Of a stretch of DNA of 64,000 nt, positions 23,039 to 36,270 are shown one piece after another. Under the pieces are notes generated by a model. That model saw nothing but the letters and a program-made list of their open reading frames with translations, did no database searches and had not been told where the DNA came from. Where the stretch lies: assembly GCA_963576785.1 (NCBI GenBank), contig OY756144.1, forward strand, positions 1,240,001 to 1,304,000, given 5' to 3'. This DNA is from Chlorophyllum brunneum. Its lineage: Eukaryota; Basidiomycota; Agaricomycetes; Agaricales; Agaricaceae. Numbering within the stretch: the stretch's first letter is position 1; every line of letters begins with the position of its first letter. Made by a program: the position numbers and the translations under genes.

Positions 23039-23460
23039 GGTGGAGGGACAAGGTATACTGTCACGTGCGTCCGGATATTCGATCATATATTCAAAGCAGA
23101 GATCTGATGGCCCGATCGATGATGGGATGTCGGAAATGAGCCTGGCAACAGAGTCAATCGTGTTCGTTGTTGTGCAGAACATGTGAACAGTATGTGAACG
23201 CCGTAAACAACTATTCACCTGGTTTGTAAGAAGACTTATCGCCGAATGAGTGTGCACATACCAGGGATGCGCAGATCTGGACGTCAACTCTACATATCAT
23301 GCCGTCGTCTGGGTCGCTCGTTTTTCCCACTCCCCGCCTAGGTTTCAGCTTTCGTACCGTACTACCACACTACTGCTATCGCTTATTACAGAGGCTGGCC
23401 CCCACGACTTACGACGTACAGCTCAGCCTGTGTCGTCTCTAACGCTCCCTTGACCAACTT
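23039..23460. promoter_or_regulatory. Divergent intergenic region between BCKDHA and a membrane-protein gene
   Basis: About 420 bp between two divergent start codons; holds both promoters. No specific factor site is convincing. Confidence 0.35.
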
Positions 23461-25259
23461 ATGTTCTGCTTCTTCCTCTTCGTTCTTCTGCTCCATCGAG
23501 TGCCGAGGTTTACTCGAGGAGAACCATGGTTGAATTGCACGATAACCCGGGTTGTGCAATGTGAACCCGTCGCAGTCAATTTCTCGAGAATTGTCGTGGA
23601 GACGGACATCCCTATGACCCTCACCGTGCTCCCTTTCTCGTCCTCGCCTGTGGTCATTCCTATTCCCGGTATCGCGTTAAATTCGACAGGATTCTCGATA
23701 CCTTTTCTTCCTCTTCGTGCAGGGCAGGACTTCATCGCATCTTTGGATGGTGCAGATGGGGGGCCCGTCGCTCCAGTGTCCGATGTGACCAGGGTATTGG
23801 CCTCTCCGACTGGCAATCGCTCCTGCCTCGGGACATCTCCACTTTCATTCCACACGAAAAATAACTTCATGCTCACCTCGACGCCGACCCAGTGCGAGGA
23901 TGTTGTTGTCACATATAATACTGAGGCCATACAAAGTGCACCCACTGTGCGTGCTTTCATGCCAAACGGTGATTCTGTCCTCCTGCCGGAAACCTCAGAC
24001 AATCTGAATGGGACCGCGACATACACTATGAGGGTGCAGCGTGGGCTACAAGTCCTCTTGTTTTTTTATGATGGACAACAACATCGGGAAACGACTGATT
24101 TGATCACAGGTAAGTTTGTTTGAATTGAGTTTTCCATTTGGCTGAATCATCCCTAGTGGCGGGGGATTCATCCAGTCCTAAGGATTGTCTAACGAAACTA
24201 AACGCAACCGGGAGTGATACCACTGCCACAAACTCACCTGGTGACGACCATACGTCAAACTTCATCCCACAGTACGTGATACGGTCTCCTGAAGTTTGCC
24301 TAAAAGTTGAATAGATTTATTTACCCAGGGAAATCATCATTGGGTGTTCGGTGGGAGGGGGTGTGATTCTCCTAATCGCACTCTCAATGGTGGTCTTCGT
24401 CGTCCGCGATCGAAAGCGCAGGCGACGTAGAACAATTCTCAGTTTCGTCTCCCAGCGCTTCAGTAACGACCCCCCGCTCCCACCAAAAGGCGAATCCACC
24501 AGAAGAGACCCATTTGAAGAGGCTCCAACTGCCGAGAGTGTTGCTGTTGATAATCCGGACGGAGGCTATAGAACAAACCCACCGTATGTCATGGGAGAAT
24601 TGGACGGCAAAAATGACGGCAGACCGCCCATGTCGAGACATAGTTTCTCTTCATGGTCGCATGATGATGGATCAAGTAAGTCACTACCGCGATATATATA
24701 TCGGCTGCTGAGCATTGCTGAATGTCATTATCCTTTTGGTTTCGTAGACACGAGGGATGCATCGTTGCATCGGCGTCCTTCAGTTGACCCTGTGCAAGTG
24801 TTGGATATAGAAGGGTTGCTGAACATGGCGACTGCGTTGTCAGGGGCACAGATCATCAAGCCAGTCATGGGAAGTAAGGTTGAGGTACTTCAGTCACATC
24901 GTTCCAGAGAGTCTCGGTCAACCGTGGCATCTCTTGGTACATCCGGAAATGCAGGCCCTTCGCGGGTAAGACACTGGCGGGCACCCTCGGATGTACCTGC
25001 AGATCCGACTGGGTCCGGGACATTCTCTGGCTACTCATTCATAATGGCCAATCCATTCAATGATACACGGGATATTGAGCTTCCCAGTCCAATTATCCGG
25101 GACGATGAACCTGCACGACCAGCATCTGATACCGTTCGTCCCGCATCGATCGAGCGGAGGGACAGGGTTCCTGGTAGAAATTCATCCGATGATATGGAGG
25201 CGGAGAAGGACGACGAGGGGAAGAGGACGATCGAAATCGAGTCGCGCGAAGAAACTTGA
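23461..25259 (+). CDS. Single-pass (type I) membrane glycoprotein, unknown function
   Basis: Four exons (23461-24109, 24157-24271, 24329-24675, 24748-25259) give 540 residues. An N-terminal hydrophobic stretch (MFCFFLFVLLLH) should act as signal peptide. The extracellular part of about 240 residues has several N-x-S/T sites (NCT, NFS, NST, NGT, NAT). A transmembrane helix, IIIGCSVGGGVILLIALSMV, is followed at once by the stop-transfer RDRKRRRRR. The cytoplasmic tail of about 250 residues is Ser/Pro-rich, with DPFEEAP and an acidic end. This architecture is frequent in Agaricomycete genomes and resembles wall-stress sensors (Mid2/Wsc-like) in layout only; no WSC or kinase domain is visible. 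Sensor function is speculation. Confidence 0.75.
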
Positions 25260-26064
25260 CGTTGAAGATAAAAGGAGAAGAAGATCTAAAGCTCGTTTGA
25301 TGTAAATGTATTATAGTTCGATAGGACCTGTTCATTGATTTAGCAGTTGTATCATACTTTTGTATTCGGGGTTTTTTTTTAAAAGAAATCTGCGGTGGCG
25401 CATTAGTCACAGGAATCAATGCTACCATGGAAGCACTCACGACGCATATCGCAGTAGCCATTAACTAGTTACAAGAGATAAGGTAAGACCCTTATGGAGG
25501 AATGTGAATTTGGTTCGTACTGCGGTCTGGCTGCCCTCATAAGTAGCTGGGGATCACCGTATCCGCGCTCTTCAAGAGTTTTTGTTCGCCTGCACCTCTC
25601 CTTCGTGCATCGTCATCACAAGGGAGTTTCACCGCCTCTTCCTTGGCTTTTCGCCGACCACCCATCATGAGCATGAGATAATCTGCGCCTCCAAGAATAG
25701 GCCCTTCGCTCTTTCTACCCTTGACATTCTTACTCTTCCGGACAGCTTTCTTTTGGGCGTTCTGGACTTGGGTTTGAACTGATATTGGATGGGAAGATGG
25801 TTGTGTTGATGATTTCAGCTTTTTCGGCTATGCGCTATCAGTTAATGATGTCGGCGAGAATACTGGCATCGTACCACGCGTTTGTGCAGTTTTGCACTCT
25901 TGCCCATGCTTGTTGTATAAATACGTCAATTCTACAGCAGGAGACAGCGGGCTGACGTAATCATCACGTGTGATGGGCCATAAGCGCGCCGACTGACTGG
26001 GACTTTTACCATCCTTGACCTCGTCGTCAACCACAGCGAACTCAGCCCGACGAGGCAGTCTACA
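25260..26064. other. Intergenic region upstream of the Mlp1/TPR gene
   Basis: About 800 bp. A short T/A run at about 25372-25384 follows the end of the preceding gene. Short frames (for example about 25582-25782 +) show no family resemblance. The 3' part must contain the promoter of the nucleoporin gene. Confidence 0.4.
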
Positions 26065-29000
26065 ATGATGAAGACACGTCTAAAGCGCAAGGCTCAGGAG
26101 GGCACATCTCAACCCGATGAATCCTTCACAATATTTATGCCGGAAGACATAGACCTTGCCGCGCTCTCTAGTCTTCTTCCCGACACGAGTATCACTTCAC
26201 CTTCCCCTGATGCTATCATTGCTCTATACCGTCTTTTACTTGCGCAGGGTTCTGAATTGGAGACTATGCAGCAGGAACTGGAAAATGCACAGGCAGAGGC
26301 TCAAAGAAAGGATGTAGAATTGGACCAAGCGTTGCAGGATAGGGAGACTGGGATGAAGGAAATGGAGGCACAGGTTGAAGCTGCACGGGACGAGCTCAAG
26401 AAGATGAAGCCAGAACGTGATGAGCTTGGTGCGTTTGTTCTATACCGAGTCATGTGTTGTGTATATTGGCTAACGTATTCTATAGCTCTTGGAAAAACTG
26501 AGCTCCAGAAAGATATCAATGAACTGCGGAATTCTCGTTCGCAAATTTCTGCTGAGACGGAGTCGCTAAGACACCGCGTTGAAGATATTGAACGGGAGAA
26601 ACGCGATTTAATTGGTGTGATAAGTCGAGTGAAGGAGGAGGGTGCTCAGCGAGCTGGTGCGGCCTTCAGTTTCCCGTCCTTTATTAATTCTCACCATAAC
26701 ATAGAGGAGGTTACTTCTTTACGAGCCAGTCTTAGGGAAGCACGGCAAGAGCACCAGAAATTGGAGACACAGCTTCGCGAACTTCGTTCCACCGAGACGT
26801 CTAACAAGGTATGCCCCCACATCGACTTTCTTCGGGTGAAAATGACGCGTCCTCTCGTAGTTTAAGATCGGTACTCTTACCCAACAATTAGAACTTGTCC
26901 AAGCTGAGGCCAAACGCAGTAGCGATGAGCTCAATGCTAAGATCGACGAGTTTACGAAATATCGTCGAACGAAACACGCCGAGCTCACCACACTACAGGC
27001 TGCTCACGATGCCCTTTCCCAGAATGCCGAAGCCACTCATGCCTCTTTGAAGGCCCTTCAATTTGCTCATTCTACCCAGTCTCACCAACTTACCCAGGCT
27101 CTGACCAAAGTTCAAGACCTCACTGGTCAACTTGCCGAACAAGAAACCAAATTTGCGAACGAAGCTAACGGTCTCAAGCGGTTGGTGACCATGATGGAGG
27201 AGCGAGAGAAGCAGGCCAAGGAGATTGTTGAGAATCTGGAAGATGAGTGGGCAGGTGTCGGTCAGAAGGCAGAATTGCGGGAGACTGTACTCAAGGATGA
27301 GATTGAGAAAGAGAGGAGGGGTAGGGAAGAGGCTGAAAGACGTCTGAAGAATCTGGAAGTGGTCGTTGAGGGTATGGGTCGTGGGGAACTCCCCATTCCT
27401 AGCCGTAATAGCTTACCTGGAACGCCTCTACGCACTCCTGGTAGTTCTGGTGATCCGTTCAATGATGGTATGCTGGGATTGAGTCCCACCATTGCTATCG
27501 CGAGTCGGACCCAGAAGAGCGGGAAGACTTTCACGGAGGTTTATACCGACTATGTCAAACTCAAAGAGGACTACGCGAAAAAGCTCATCGAGTACGACAA
27601 CATGGACCGCACATTGCAGTCTGTTCTCGCGCAGATTCAAGAACGAGTATGTTATTATATATACTCGTCACATCATCTCTTCATCTAACAATAATTTCAG
27701 GCACCAGTTCTCTCACAGCAAAGGGCTGAATATCATCGTCTACAGACGGAGGCTGCAGAGCTCGCCAAGCAGCTGTCCACAGTTATAACTGAACGGGATG
27801 GTCAGGCGAACCTTGCGCAAGAAACCTCCCAGAAATTCAATAAAGTTACAGCTGAGAACAAACTTCTCCAACAGCAGCTAGAAGATCTGGGCCGTCAGGT
27901 GCAAAACCTCCTTCGAGAGATAGCTCGTCGTGACGATCCTACCATTCCTGCCGACGAGGACCTCGGCTCGGTTGTTACCGAACCCGTAAATGTTGACCAA
28001 GTCATCACTAATAGCCTCGTGCTCTTCAAGAACATTGGTGAACTGCAGACCCAGAACCAAAAGCTGTTGTCTGTAGTGCGGGATCTCGGCTCTAAGTTGG
28101 AAAGTGAGGAGCAGGAGTACAAGGCTGTGATGGAACGTGAACAGGCTGAGGCAATCAAGGAGGCACATGAAGCTATACAAGAGCTCGCGTCGACGCTAGA
28201 GAGGGAGAAAAGGCACCATGAAAAGGTTGTACAGGCATATATGAAGGAGCGTGAAGCATTGAAGGCTATGGTTACACGGGCAGAGAAGACAGGTGTTTTC
28301 ATGACGCCTGTTGAGAGTGCTACACGTTCTGTGGAGAAAGGTGCTACTGGGGCCGAAGATGAGTTGGTCAAAGAGTTGGCGGAGGTCCAGAGTCAGTTTG
28401 AGGCATACAGGACGGAGATGGGTTTGGACATGTTGAAGCTTAGGGAGGACTTAGTGCAAGTACAGAGGGAGGCGACAACCGCCACTGCTACCCTCGCAAA
28501 GGCTGAGGCTAAGGTTCAGTATATGACTGGTAAGCATCTGGGCGTTGCCACCCTGCGGTTCCTGTTTTGACTGTTTTATGCAGAGCGTAGTCGTATGCAC
28601 CAAGAACAGCTTGATCTTCGCTATCGTGAGGTGGAGAACCTCACCAAGCGCAACAATCAACTCCAAGATCAATGGACCCGCCTTGATATTGAATGCAATC
28701 GTCTCACGGAAGACCTCCAAGCTGCTACTGGTCGCATTGAACAACTCCGGAATGAGAATGCAAACCTTCGTGCCGAGAAAGACATCTGGCAGGTTAGCGT
28801 TTACTTGGGTACCTTAGGGTGTAAGAAGGTGATTGATTTGATACGTTTAGGGTACGCAAAACCGTCTCCTTGAAGAAAACCGAGCTCTCTCTTTGGATCG
28901 CTCCCATTTGTCCGATCTCATCGTGAATGTTCAGAAGATGCACAATGATCTCGAGAGGTCAGGAGAGAGTGACAGGCGTCGCCTTGAAAGTCAGCTGCAA

Positions 29001-32000
29001 CTTCTCGAGGGCCAGACACAAGACCTCCGGGCACAGGTTACACAAGAGCGCGATACTGTCCGGAACTTGCAGCTACAGAAGGAACTTGACCTCAAAGATT
29101 TGCAGACCCGTCTTGATAAAGTTGTAAGTTGATGGACACAATCCCTTCGTTTTTTAAGAAGCGCTTACCTCAATCAAAGGCTGATGAGTACTCTAAGAAT
29201 CGCGGAAACTTGTTGGCAGCGGAGATTACGAAGAAACATCTCGAGGAAAAGGTGGAAGATTTGACGAAGCGTCTCCAGGGCAACGAGGAGAAGCTAGCCG
29301 TGTATGAACGTAGGACTGGTACTTCCGCTATCGTACCGCAGAACGTGGATGAGAACCTGTCGCGGGAGCAACAGCTGGAGGTTGAGGTTGCTGAACTCAG
29401 GTCAGTGTCTACATTTTTTTCTTGGCTACATGAGATGTTCAACGAGGTACAATTCGTTAGGTCTACTCTCAAAGTTACTGAGGTCGATCTTACTAATGCC
29501 AAGGAGCACGTTCAACAATATCAAGAAATTGCAAAGGCCAGTGAGGAGGCCTTGTCAAATCTGAGTACTACTTTCGAAGAGTTAAAGGCATCGACGGAAG
29601 CTCAAGTTGCACGACATGAGGTCGGTCGTTCCCATTTCTGCTTCAATTTATACTCAAATTTCCTATGACCTTAGGCTGAGAAGAAGTCCCTTGAAGAGAA
29701 ACTTCAAATTCTCCAGCAGGAGCTTGATCAAGTTAAGGCCAAATACCAAGAATTGCAGAAGGTGTTTGATACCGAACGTGCCTCCTGGGCTAGCGATAAG
29801 AAGACGTTAGAAGATACCATCGTCGACATGAGTACCTCTGAGAAGCACTCTGAAGAAGATAAGAATAAGTGGGAACGTGATATACGCGCACAAGAGGAAC
29901 GCGCCAAGGTGGGCGATACTTTCATGCCCCCAGTATATTAGAATTATTCACAGTTTGATAGGCTGCTGAGGACCGCTATGGAAATGAGCTGGTCGCCCAT
30001 GCCGAATCTATTAAGGCTATTGAGAGTCTGCGCAAAGATCTTTCTACCGCTCAAAACGCAGTACGGGATAAATATACTGCGGCGGAGACAGCCCAGGCCA
30101 AACTTGCAGCTTCAGAGAGCAGCTGGAAACAGCAGAAGGAGGCCCTGGACAAAGAGATTTCGGATCTCAATGAAAGGTGCGTCGGGTCTCGGTTTTACAG
30201 GCTCTAGTTCTCATTTTTGACAATAGGTACAAGAACCTCTCCTCACAAAACAACATCCTACACCAGCACCTCGAGTCGGTTAGCAGTCAAGCTGCTCGCA
30301 TCAGGCAAGCAGCTGGTTCCACCTCTGAGACACAGACTACGGAGACGGAAGGTGCTGAAGATACCGACGGCAAACTCGCTGAATTGCGTTCTGTTGTTTC
30401 ATGGCTTCGTAGGGAGAAGGGGATCGTTGATCTTCAACTACAACTCGCGTCTGATGAAAATGCTCGGCTTAAGCGCCAACTTGAGCATCTTAGCAAATCG
30501 TTACAAGAAACCCAGACTACCCTATCTGAGGTAAGTTTCACAAAATACGAACTTGTATCTCTCTTATTGAGTTTCTGAACAGGAACGCGAGAAAGCCGTC
30601 GAAAACGCCGCTTCCGCAACACAGCACGCCGAACTCGTTGAGAGGATTACACAACTCAACATTCTCCGGGAAAGCAACGCGACACTCCGCGCTGACTGCG
30701 AAAACTATACCAAGAAGTCCCGTGAGCTCGAGGCTCAGCTTAGGAAGGTTACAGCAGAGTTGGAGCCCGCTCAAGAACAAACACAGGTTGCACAAGCGGA
30801 GTTGGAAGTTACGAAGGTGCATTTGACGCGCCTGGAAGAAGAATCCCGCAAGTGGCAAGAACGCAATACTCAGCTCTTGACGAAGGTGTGTACATTGATC
30901 GAGTATCGAAGATCGGGGATTAATGCCACCTTAGTATGACCGCATCGACCCTGCTGAGGTGCAAGCTCTCAAGGATGAAATTGATAGCCTCAAGACCTCC
31001 AAAAATGACTTGGAGGCTAAAAAGACAGCGCTTGAAGAAGCTGAGACCCAGCAAAAGCGAACCGTCGCGGAATTAACTGCCCGGGTAAGGATCTCGAAAC
31101 CGACCTACGAATACTTCACTCACGATGATAATAGCTTGATAATTTCAGGAATGTCGCTCAGAAGAACAACGATATCTTCAAGTCCAGAATGGAACGGGCT
31201 CGTGTTGAGAATGTCAATATCACGAACGAGAAGCAGAAGCTAGAGGAGCGCGTGAAGGAGCTTGAGTCCGAGATTATCTCTTTGCAAGCCGGAAAGGCTG
31301 CTTCTGAGAGTGTCACGGCTGGTGATCCGGATGCAACAAAGGAGACTGCTGAGCAGTCTGCCACAATTGTAAGTAGTTCTCATTTCGGCTGGTCGTCTGG
31401 GAGCTCAACTTGCATTCAGGCTGCCCTTCAGAAAGAGCGTGATGAACTACTGGCCGAGAAAGAAAAATGGAACAAAGTTCCTGGGGAGAGTGCTACCTCC
31501 ATTGATTCAGACAACACCGCATGGGAGAAGGAAAAAGGGGAGCTCATCAAAACCAGAGACGAGGCTGCTGAGAAATTGAAGGCAAGTTTTAACAATGCAA
31601 TCCACTCTAACAAACTTCCAATACTTTCCAGGTCGCGACAGAAGAGGCACGAAAAGCGGTCGAAGACGCTAAGAATCTTCGTTTCCAGAACGTAAGTTGG
31701 ATATAGGTCTGGTATTCTTCAAGCAGCTGATCGTTCGGTTTAGGAAAAATTCCAAGCCAGACTCCATGATGTACTCAAGTCCAAACAAGCCGATGCCGAA
31801 CGAGCTGCCACACAACAAACTGCTGCTGTTTCAGAGGCGGTGGAGAAACTGAAGACCGAGTTGGGTACCAATCCTCCGGCGGCAGAGAAGGAAGCTTTGG
31901 TCAAGAAACATGCAGAGGAACTCGCGGCCCTTCAGACGAGGCTGGTTGAACAGCATGAGAAGCACCTCAAGGCTGCTGTTGATGCTGCCGTCGAGGCTGC

Positions 32001-32766
32001 GAAGAGGGAGGCCCCTGCTGTTGCTGCCGATTTCGACAAACAGGCGGTCGTTGATACCGCTATTGCTGAATACGATGCCAAGATCAAGGCTCAACACGAG
32101 GCAGAGATCGAGTCGGCTGTAGAACGTGGAAGGAGGGAGCAAATGACGAAGGGTAAGCTCAAGGATGCACAGCTTGCCAAGGCACAAAAGCGGGTCAAGG
32201 ACTTTGAAGCACAGATCCTCGACTGGAAGAATACCGGGGTTCTTCCACCGGATGCCACAGTCGCCTCTACTCCGGCCGCTTCTGTCACCTCCTCTGTCTC
32301 CACTTCAGCAGCCACCAGTGCGACTACCCCCTCTGCAGTCCCTACTTCCGCCACTCCAGTCGCTTCATCCGCTTCACCCGCAACCGCAACCCCAACGACA
32401 GGAGTTGCACAACCTGCTGCCAATGCACTCCCCCGCAGGCCCTCAACCGCCAATACAGCTAACCCCGCCGTTACCGCCCGTGGGGGTGTTCATCCTTCTC
32501 GTGGTAGAGGGGGCCCTGTGGGACGTGGTGCTGTAACCAGAGTCCCCCCCGTACGAGCCACACCGGCACAGCAAGCCGCTGCTGCTGCTGCATCGTCAAA
32601 CAATCCAGCCACGGCCACGGGAATGTCCATCATGGGTGCTGCAAGCAAGCGTCCCCGTGAGGAAGGGACTACTACTGCCGATGACTCTCTCGCGAAGCGC
32701 CTGAAACCTTCGGAAGGCGCGGCAAAAGGACCTGTACAAATTCGACGTCCTCCACCAGGAACATAG
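26065..32766 (+). CDS. MLP1: Mlp1/TPR-type nuclear pore basket protein
   Basis: TPR/Mlp proteins are long coiled coils that form the nuclear basket and dock mRNA export and silencing factors. Seventeen exons (26065-26428, 26486-26808, 26861-27646, 27701-28529, 28584-28792, 28851-29123, 29180-29400, 29461-29620, 29675-29908, 29962-30176, 30227-30530, 30583-30885, 30935-31084, 31162-31368, 31420-31581, 31632-31691, 31744-32766) sum to 1,940 residues, the size of TPR. Heptad coiled coil covers about residues 60-1750. Family signatures are NNILHQHLESVSSQAARIRQ, VVSWLRREKGIVDLQL and LNILRESNATLRADCENY. The last 175 residues are Ala/Thr/Pro-rich with RGG/RGR-type and basic patches (KRPREE, KRLKP), fitting the unstructured basic tail. 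The intron after 31581 begins GCAAGT, a GC-AG intron. The acceptor before exon 14 was set by frame. Confidence 0.93.
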
Positions 32767-33684
32767 TGTGAACTTCTGCGCACTGTGTTTTGTTATCCGT
32801 GTTCTGCTGTGCTGTCTTTTTGTAATGTACGATTATTGGAACCATGGACCAGATATGCATAATAGTCAGCTTTCGCCTTGTTCTCATAGACATCATTTAT
32901 ATTCAAATAATCCATCTACATTCGGATCAGGTTGTGAAAAGTCAGTAGCAAAGATTACTCTACTGGGATCCGAAGACTTCTGTGGTGAGTGCGGCGCCAT
33001 GGGGCCCTGGTGAGTTGCACAGTACTCGGAGCCAGTTGCCGACACAAAGTAACTAAGTCCTGCGGAAAGCAAGAGCACTGTGTTGCCAAGACATACGACA
33101 GCTCCCTTGGCACCACTACCAAACAAGGCAACGTCAAGCTCCCCGTGACATGTTAGACTGCCAATAACATTCATATCTCAACCCAACTTTGGCCGACAGC
33201 GCTAAAGCGCTAAATGATGAGAGGAATGTCTATATTAGGATGCATGTGAGTAGTTGTCAAAATCAGAATGGGTGTGTCCAACAGATCCTAAAACTGTGTG
33301 TGTGCTGGGAAAAACAGGTCCAGATATAAAGAGCATGACATTTATTTCTGTTCCGTGTTCCATTGGTGTCCATACGCTCTCAAGCTTTGGATCGGATTAA
33401 CAATCACAAGTTTGCTAAGTTTGGACAGCCAAAACGAGAAGACCATATGGACAGTCCCATTCCCCGCATACCGCAGCATCCACATGAGGGGTCACACCAT
33501 CTGACAGCTCAAGGTTCCCTCAATATTTCCTCGCACAAACCGGAGATCCCTCTGTCCCTGGCCACAGCATCACTAACTTCAATCGTGTTACTCCTAAACC
33601 CGATACCTGAACGTTGACTTCCAGCCCTGTCTGGTCTCGTATCCCCCATCCGGCTTATCGGACTAAAGACAGGCCGTGTAAAGA
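32767..33684. other. Intergenic region with one weak small frame
   Basis: About 900 bp between the Mlp1/TPR stop and the arrestin-like start. A 93-codon minus-strand frame (32893-33174) contains a hydrophobic segment (VVCLGNTVLLLSAGLSYFV) but no relatives I recognise; it could be chance or a small membrane peptide. Nothing else seen. Confidence 0.3.
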
Positions 33685-35299
33685 ATGTCAACACAAAGCT
33701 TGCTTTCATATACTGATCCTCCCAGTTCCTTGCACCGTGCGCCAACTTACACAGAGGAACCTCTTGCGAGCGAACAGAGAATCGCGCACAATGACCGTTC
33801 GAGAGGTCGAGCAGTAGGGAGTTTTGTCAAGCACAGCAAGCATGGGCATGCGAGGCTGAAGTTGACAGCCCAAGAGGAAGGAATCGCTGTGCCCATATAC
33901 GGCATTGGAGGATCAGTGGAGGGGACAGTTGAATTGGACGCCGAAAAGGTGGAAGGGGTTGATAGTGTAGAAGTCAAGGTATGATACACTCTCGTCGAAG
34001 CGGTTGATATTGATTATTTTCGGCCCCTAGATCGCTGGCCGCCTGGAATTGAATGAGATAGCGGAAGGAGGAACGTCTTCTACCGATTTGGTCCTTGACA
34101 CCAAGCTACTCTGGGTGAAAGGCCCAAATAGCCACGAATGTCCCAACAAGCTTGATTTCGTTTTGACGTTGCCAACTACGTTCCTTTATGAAGGCATCAC
34201 ATATGTGAGTAGTGTCCTTTAGCTCGCCGCCTGCATCCTTCTTATATTTAACTCCCGTAGCCCTTGCCGCCTAGCTATAGCGTTAAACTCAAAGGCCTCC
34301 CTGGTTTTACTGCGAGCATTGAAGTACGTTGATTGACGTTTACGGGAATGGTCAGAGCTCTAAAGTTACCCTCGAGTACTCTGTTAGTGCTCTGATTAAT
34401 CGGCCGAGCACCGTACCGTCCATGGTACCTCTGGTAAAGTCAAAGACCCTTGGAATACATATCGGAACGACGTGCGTTAGCCGTTTCTGGCTGGATATAT
34501 ATCCGACTCATATCCGTCGCAGTGTTGTCAGCACGACGTTCGTGTATCATCCTCGTACCCGCCCGTCTGTTCCACTCCCACCCGCCTTGACTTGGACATC
34601 TTCAGGAGGCTTCGATTTGACGCCGGACTGGCGGACCTTCGAGACTACTTCCAAAGCGAAGAAGTCACGTCTGCAGGATGTCCTTGTCAAACTTCATATA
34701 CCCAAGTCAAGGATCTTCTGCTTCACGCAGAGGATCCCGTTCTGTCTCACCATAGAATCGTCCGATGTTAGTCTTGCCGCGTTCCTCCCCTTGGCGCCTA
34801 GTAGTGGACCAACCAACCGCAAGGCCGCTATGAAGATTGAGGTCTTGAGGCAAGCCACTGTTGACATCACGTGGGTTTGTCATGATCTACTTGACAGCTA
34901 CTCACTCTGTCTGTCTGTAGGAATAAAATTGTGACTAAGGCGAGGAGAGATATGTGGCGAGTAGATGCTATCGGAGAGGGTAGGTTCAATCACATAGTGC
35001 GTAGTCAGCCCCCCCTCCAAATCCTAGAACCTCATGATTTTCTGAAGGGAAACGAGAAAACAGTGTCTGCCTTCTCAGGAGAGATAGGGATCTTTGACCT
35101 TGTCCAGATTAGCGGCTTTAAAGCAGCAGGCTTGAGCGTTAAGGTATGGCGAAGCACCCTCCTGGAACCAATAACGGATAGTGATTGGCATGACCTGCAG
35201 GACTGCATCGTATTGACAATGTCTCCCCCCGATCCAGGGAAATGCCCTTTCAGTGACTTCCGTCTTGTTGTCCCCATCTGTCTTGCTACCAACCCGTGA
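33685..35299 (+). CDS. Arrestin-like (alpha-arrestin N-domain) protein
   Basis: Seven exons (33685-33978, 34031-34204, 34261-34323, 34356-34471, 34532-34870, 34921-35143, 35201-35299) give 435 residues. The N-domain reads VELDAEKVEGVDSVEVK, IAGRLELNEIAEGG, CPNKLDFVLTLPTTFLYEG, YPLPPSYSVKLKGLPGF and KVTLEYSVSAL, a set of beta-strands typical of the fungal arrestin family. A linker with YHPRTRPSVPLPP follows, then a C-domain-like half. Fungal alpha-arrestins recruit Rsp5-type ubiquitin ligases to membrane transporters; a clear PPxY motif is not visible here, so adaptor activity is uncertain. The fourth intron's donor at 34472 (GTGCGT) was chosen because it restores TTTTFVYHPRTRP. Frame intact. 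Confidence 0.82.
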
Positions 35300-35583
35300 A
35301 CCGCAGATGGGAGAAGTATGGGGCTAAGCGGTTATATGGCAGGAGTCTAGTCATTCCGTTCCTTCAAGCCCCAGCGGAAGAGAGACGTTGATGCAAAGAG
35401 TTTCCCGAGCGTATCTTTTTGCTGTATTTGTACTGCCGATATACAATCGCTGTTCGCGGAATAGAGACCCAAGTGGGGAGACGGTATGACGTCGCTCAAC
35501 GAGGCTGACGACGTCATTTACCCAAAAGGTGAGTACCGCATGTATATATATGCACCCGCACTTGGACATCTCCAGTATAACCA
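35300..35583. other. Short intergenic region
   Basis: 284 bp between two tandem genes, containing the promoter of the small downstream gene. TATATATA-like sequence at about 35543-35550 lies roughly 35 bp upstream of its ATG and could be a TATA element. Confidence 0.35.
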
Positions 35584-36270
35584 ATGGCAGGCAAATCCAC
35601 ACAAGCCGCTGCAGCTCAAGCTTCCTCTAGGAATCCACCCACAACACGTCAAAGCGAGGCCGCCCCTCCTCTTCCTTCTTCGTTCGCGCCTCCGACGGTA
35701 GTGGGCGACTTACCCCAACAAGGTAAGCTCCCGAGCCAACCGCGCGCTTTAATGGATTGAACTCTGGCTCACACATTACCATCTCGACAGCTTCGACACA
35801 GCCTGGGACTGGTCCAAATGTTCAGGCCGATGCTGACGTATCCCATCCGACGGGACAACAAGCAGGGTATGGTCATGAAGGTGAGACGCACCCGAGGGAC
35901 TTGGGGGCAAAGAAAGTTCCTTTCAAGGAGCGGGTGATTGGTATGTAGAGCCGCTGTCAAGCAGAAGAGCCATAAGATCTGACAGTGTATGCGTTTTTAG
36001 GAGTTGCTCAGGTGGGCTATAATCAGCTTTCAGCGTAGTTAACTTGTTTACACCTGACACAGAAAACCCGCGGAACAGTAAGTGGTACCAATCACACTAG
36101 CTCGTGTAGCGGCTAAGGTTTTGGCTGTTCTAGTTTCTGGGAAAGGTGATTTAGGTTCCTAGGTCGGAATGTCTGAATGGTTCATACTCACATGTTTTCC
36201 TTAGCCGCAACTAAAGGACCACGGGGAGAAAATATTGCAGGGACAGACGACTCACGAGCAGGACAGGTAG
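35584..36270 (+). CDS. Small conserved fungal protein (CsbD-like ending), encoded by several micro-exons
   Basis: The spliced model has six exons: 35584-35722, 35791-35940, 35986-36011 (26 nt), 36063-36077 (15 nt), 36134-36145 (12 nt) and 36205-36270, for 135 residues. Only this chain gives the conserved ending VAQKTRGTFLGKPQLKDHGE followed by KILQGQ. Such K-x-R-G-T-x-x-G-x-P-x-x-K-x-x-GE-x-I-L-x-G tails occur in small fungal proteins and resemble the stress-related CsbD fold, which is an inference from pattern. The N-terminal half is disordered, rich in Ala, Pro, Ser and Gln. Every junction has GT and AG and preserves phase. Function unknown. The gene is followed 194 bp later by the queuosine-salvage gene. 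Confidence 0.65.

Noticed and set aside
32091..32783. Long frames opposite and offset to the end of the Mlp1/TPR gene, rich in Ala/Val/Leu/Pro
   Set aside because: They arise from the Ala/Thr/Pro-rich tail coding sequence read in other frames; no independent start or splice support.
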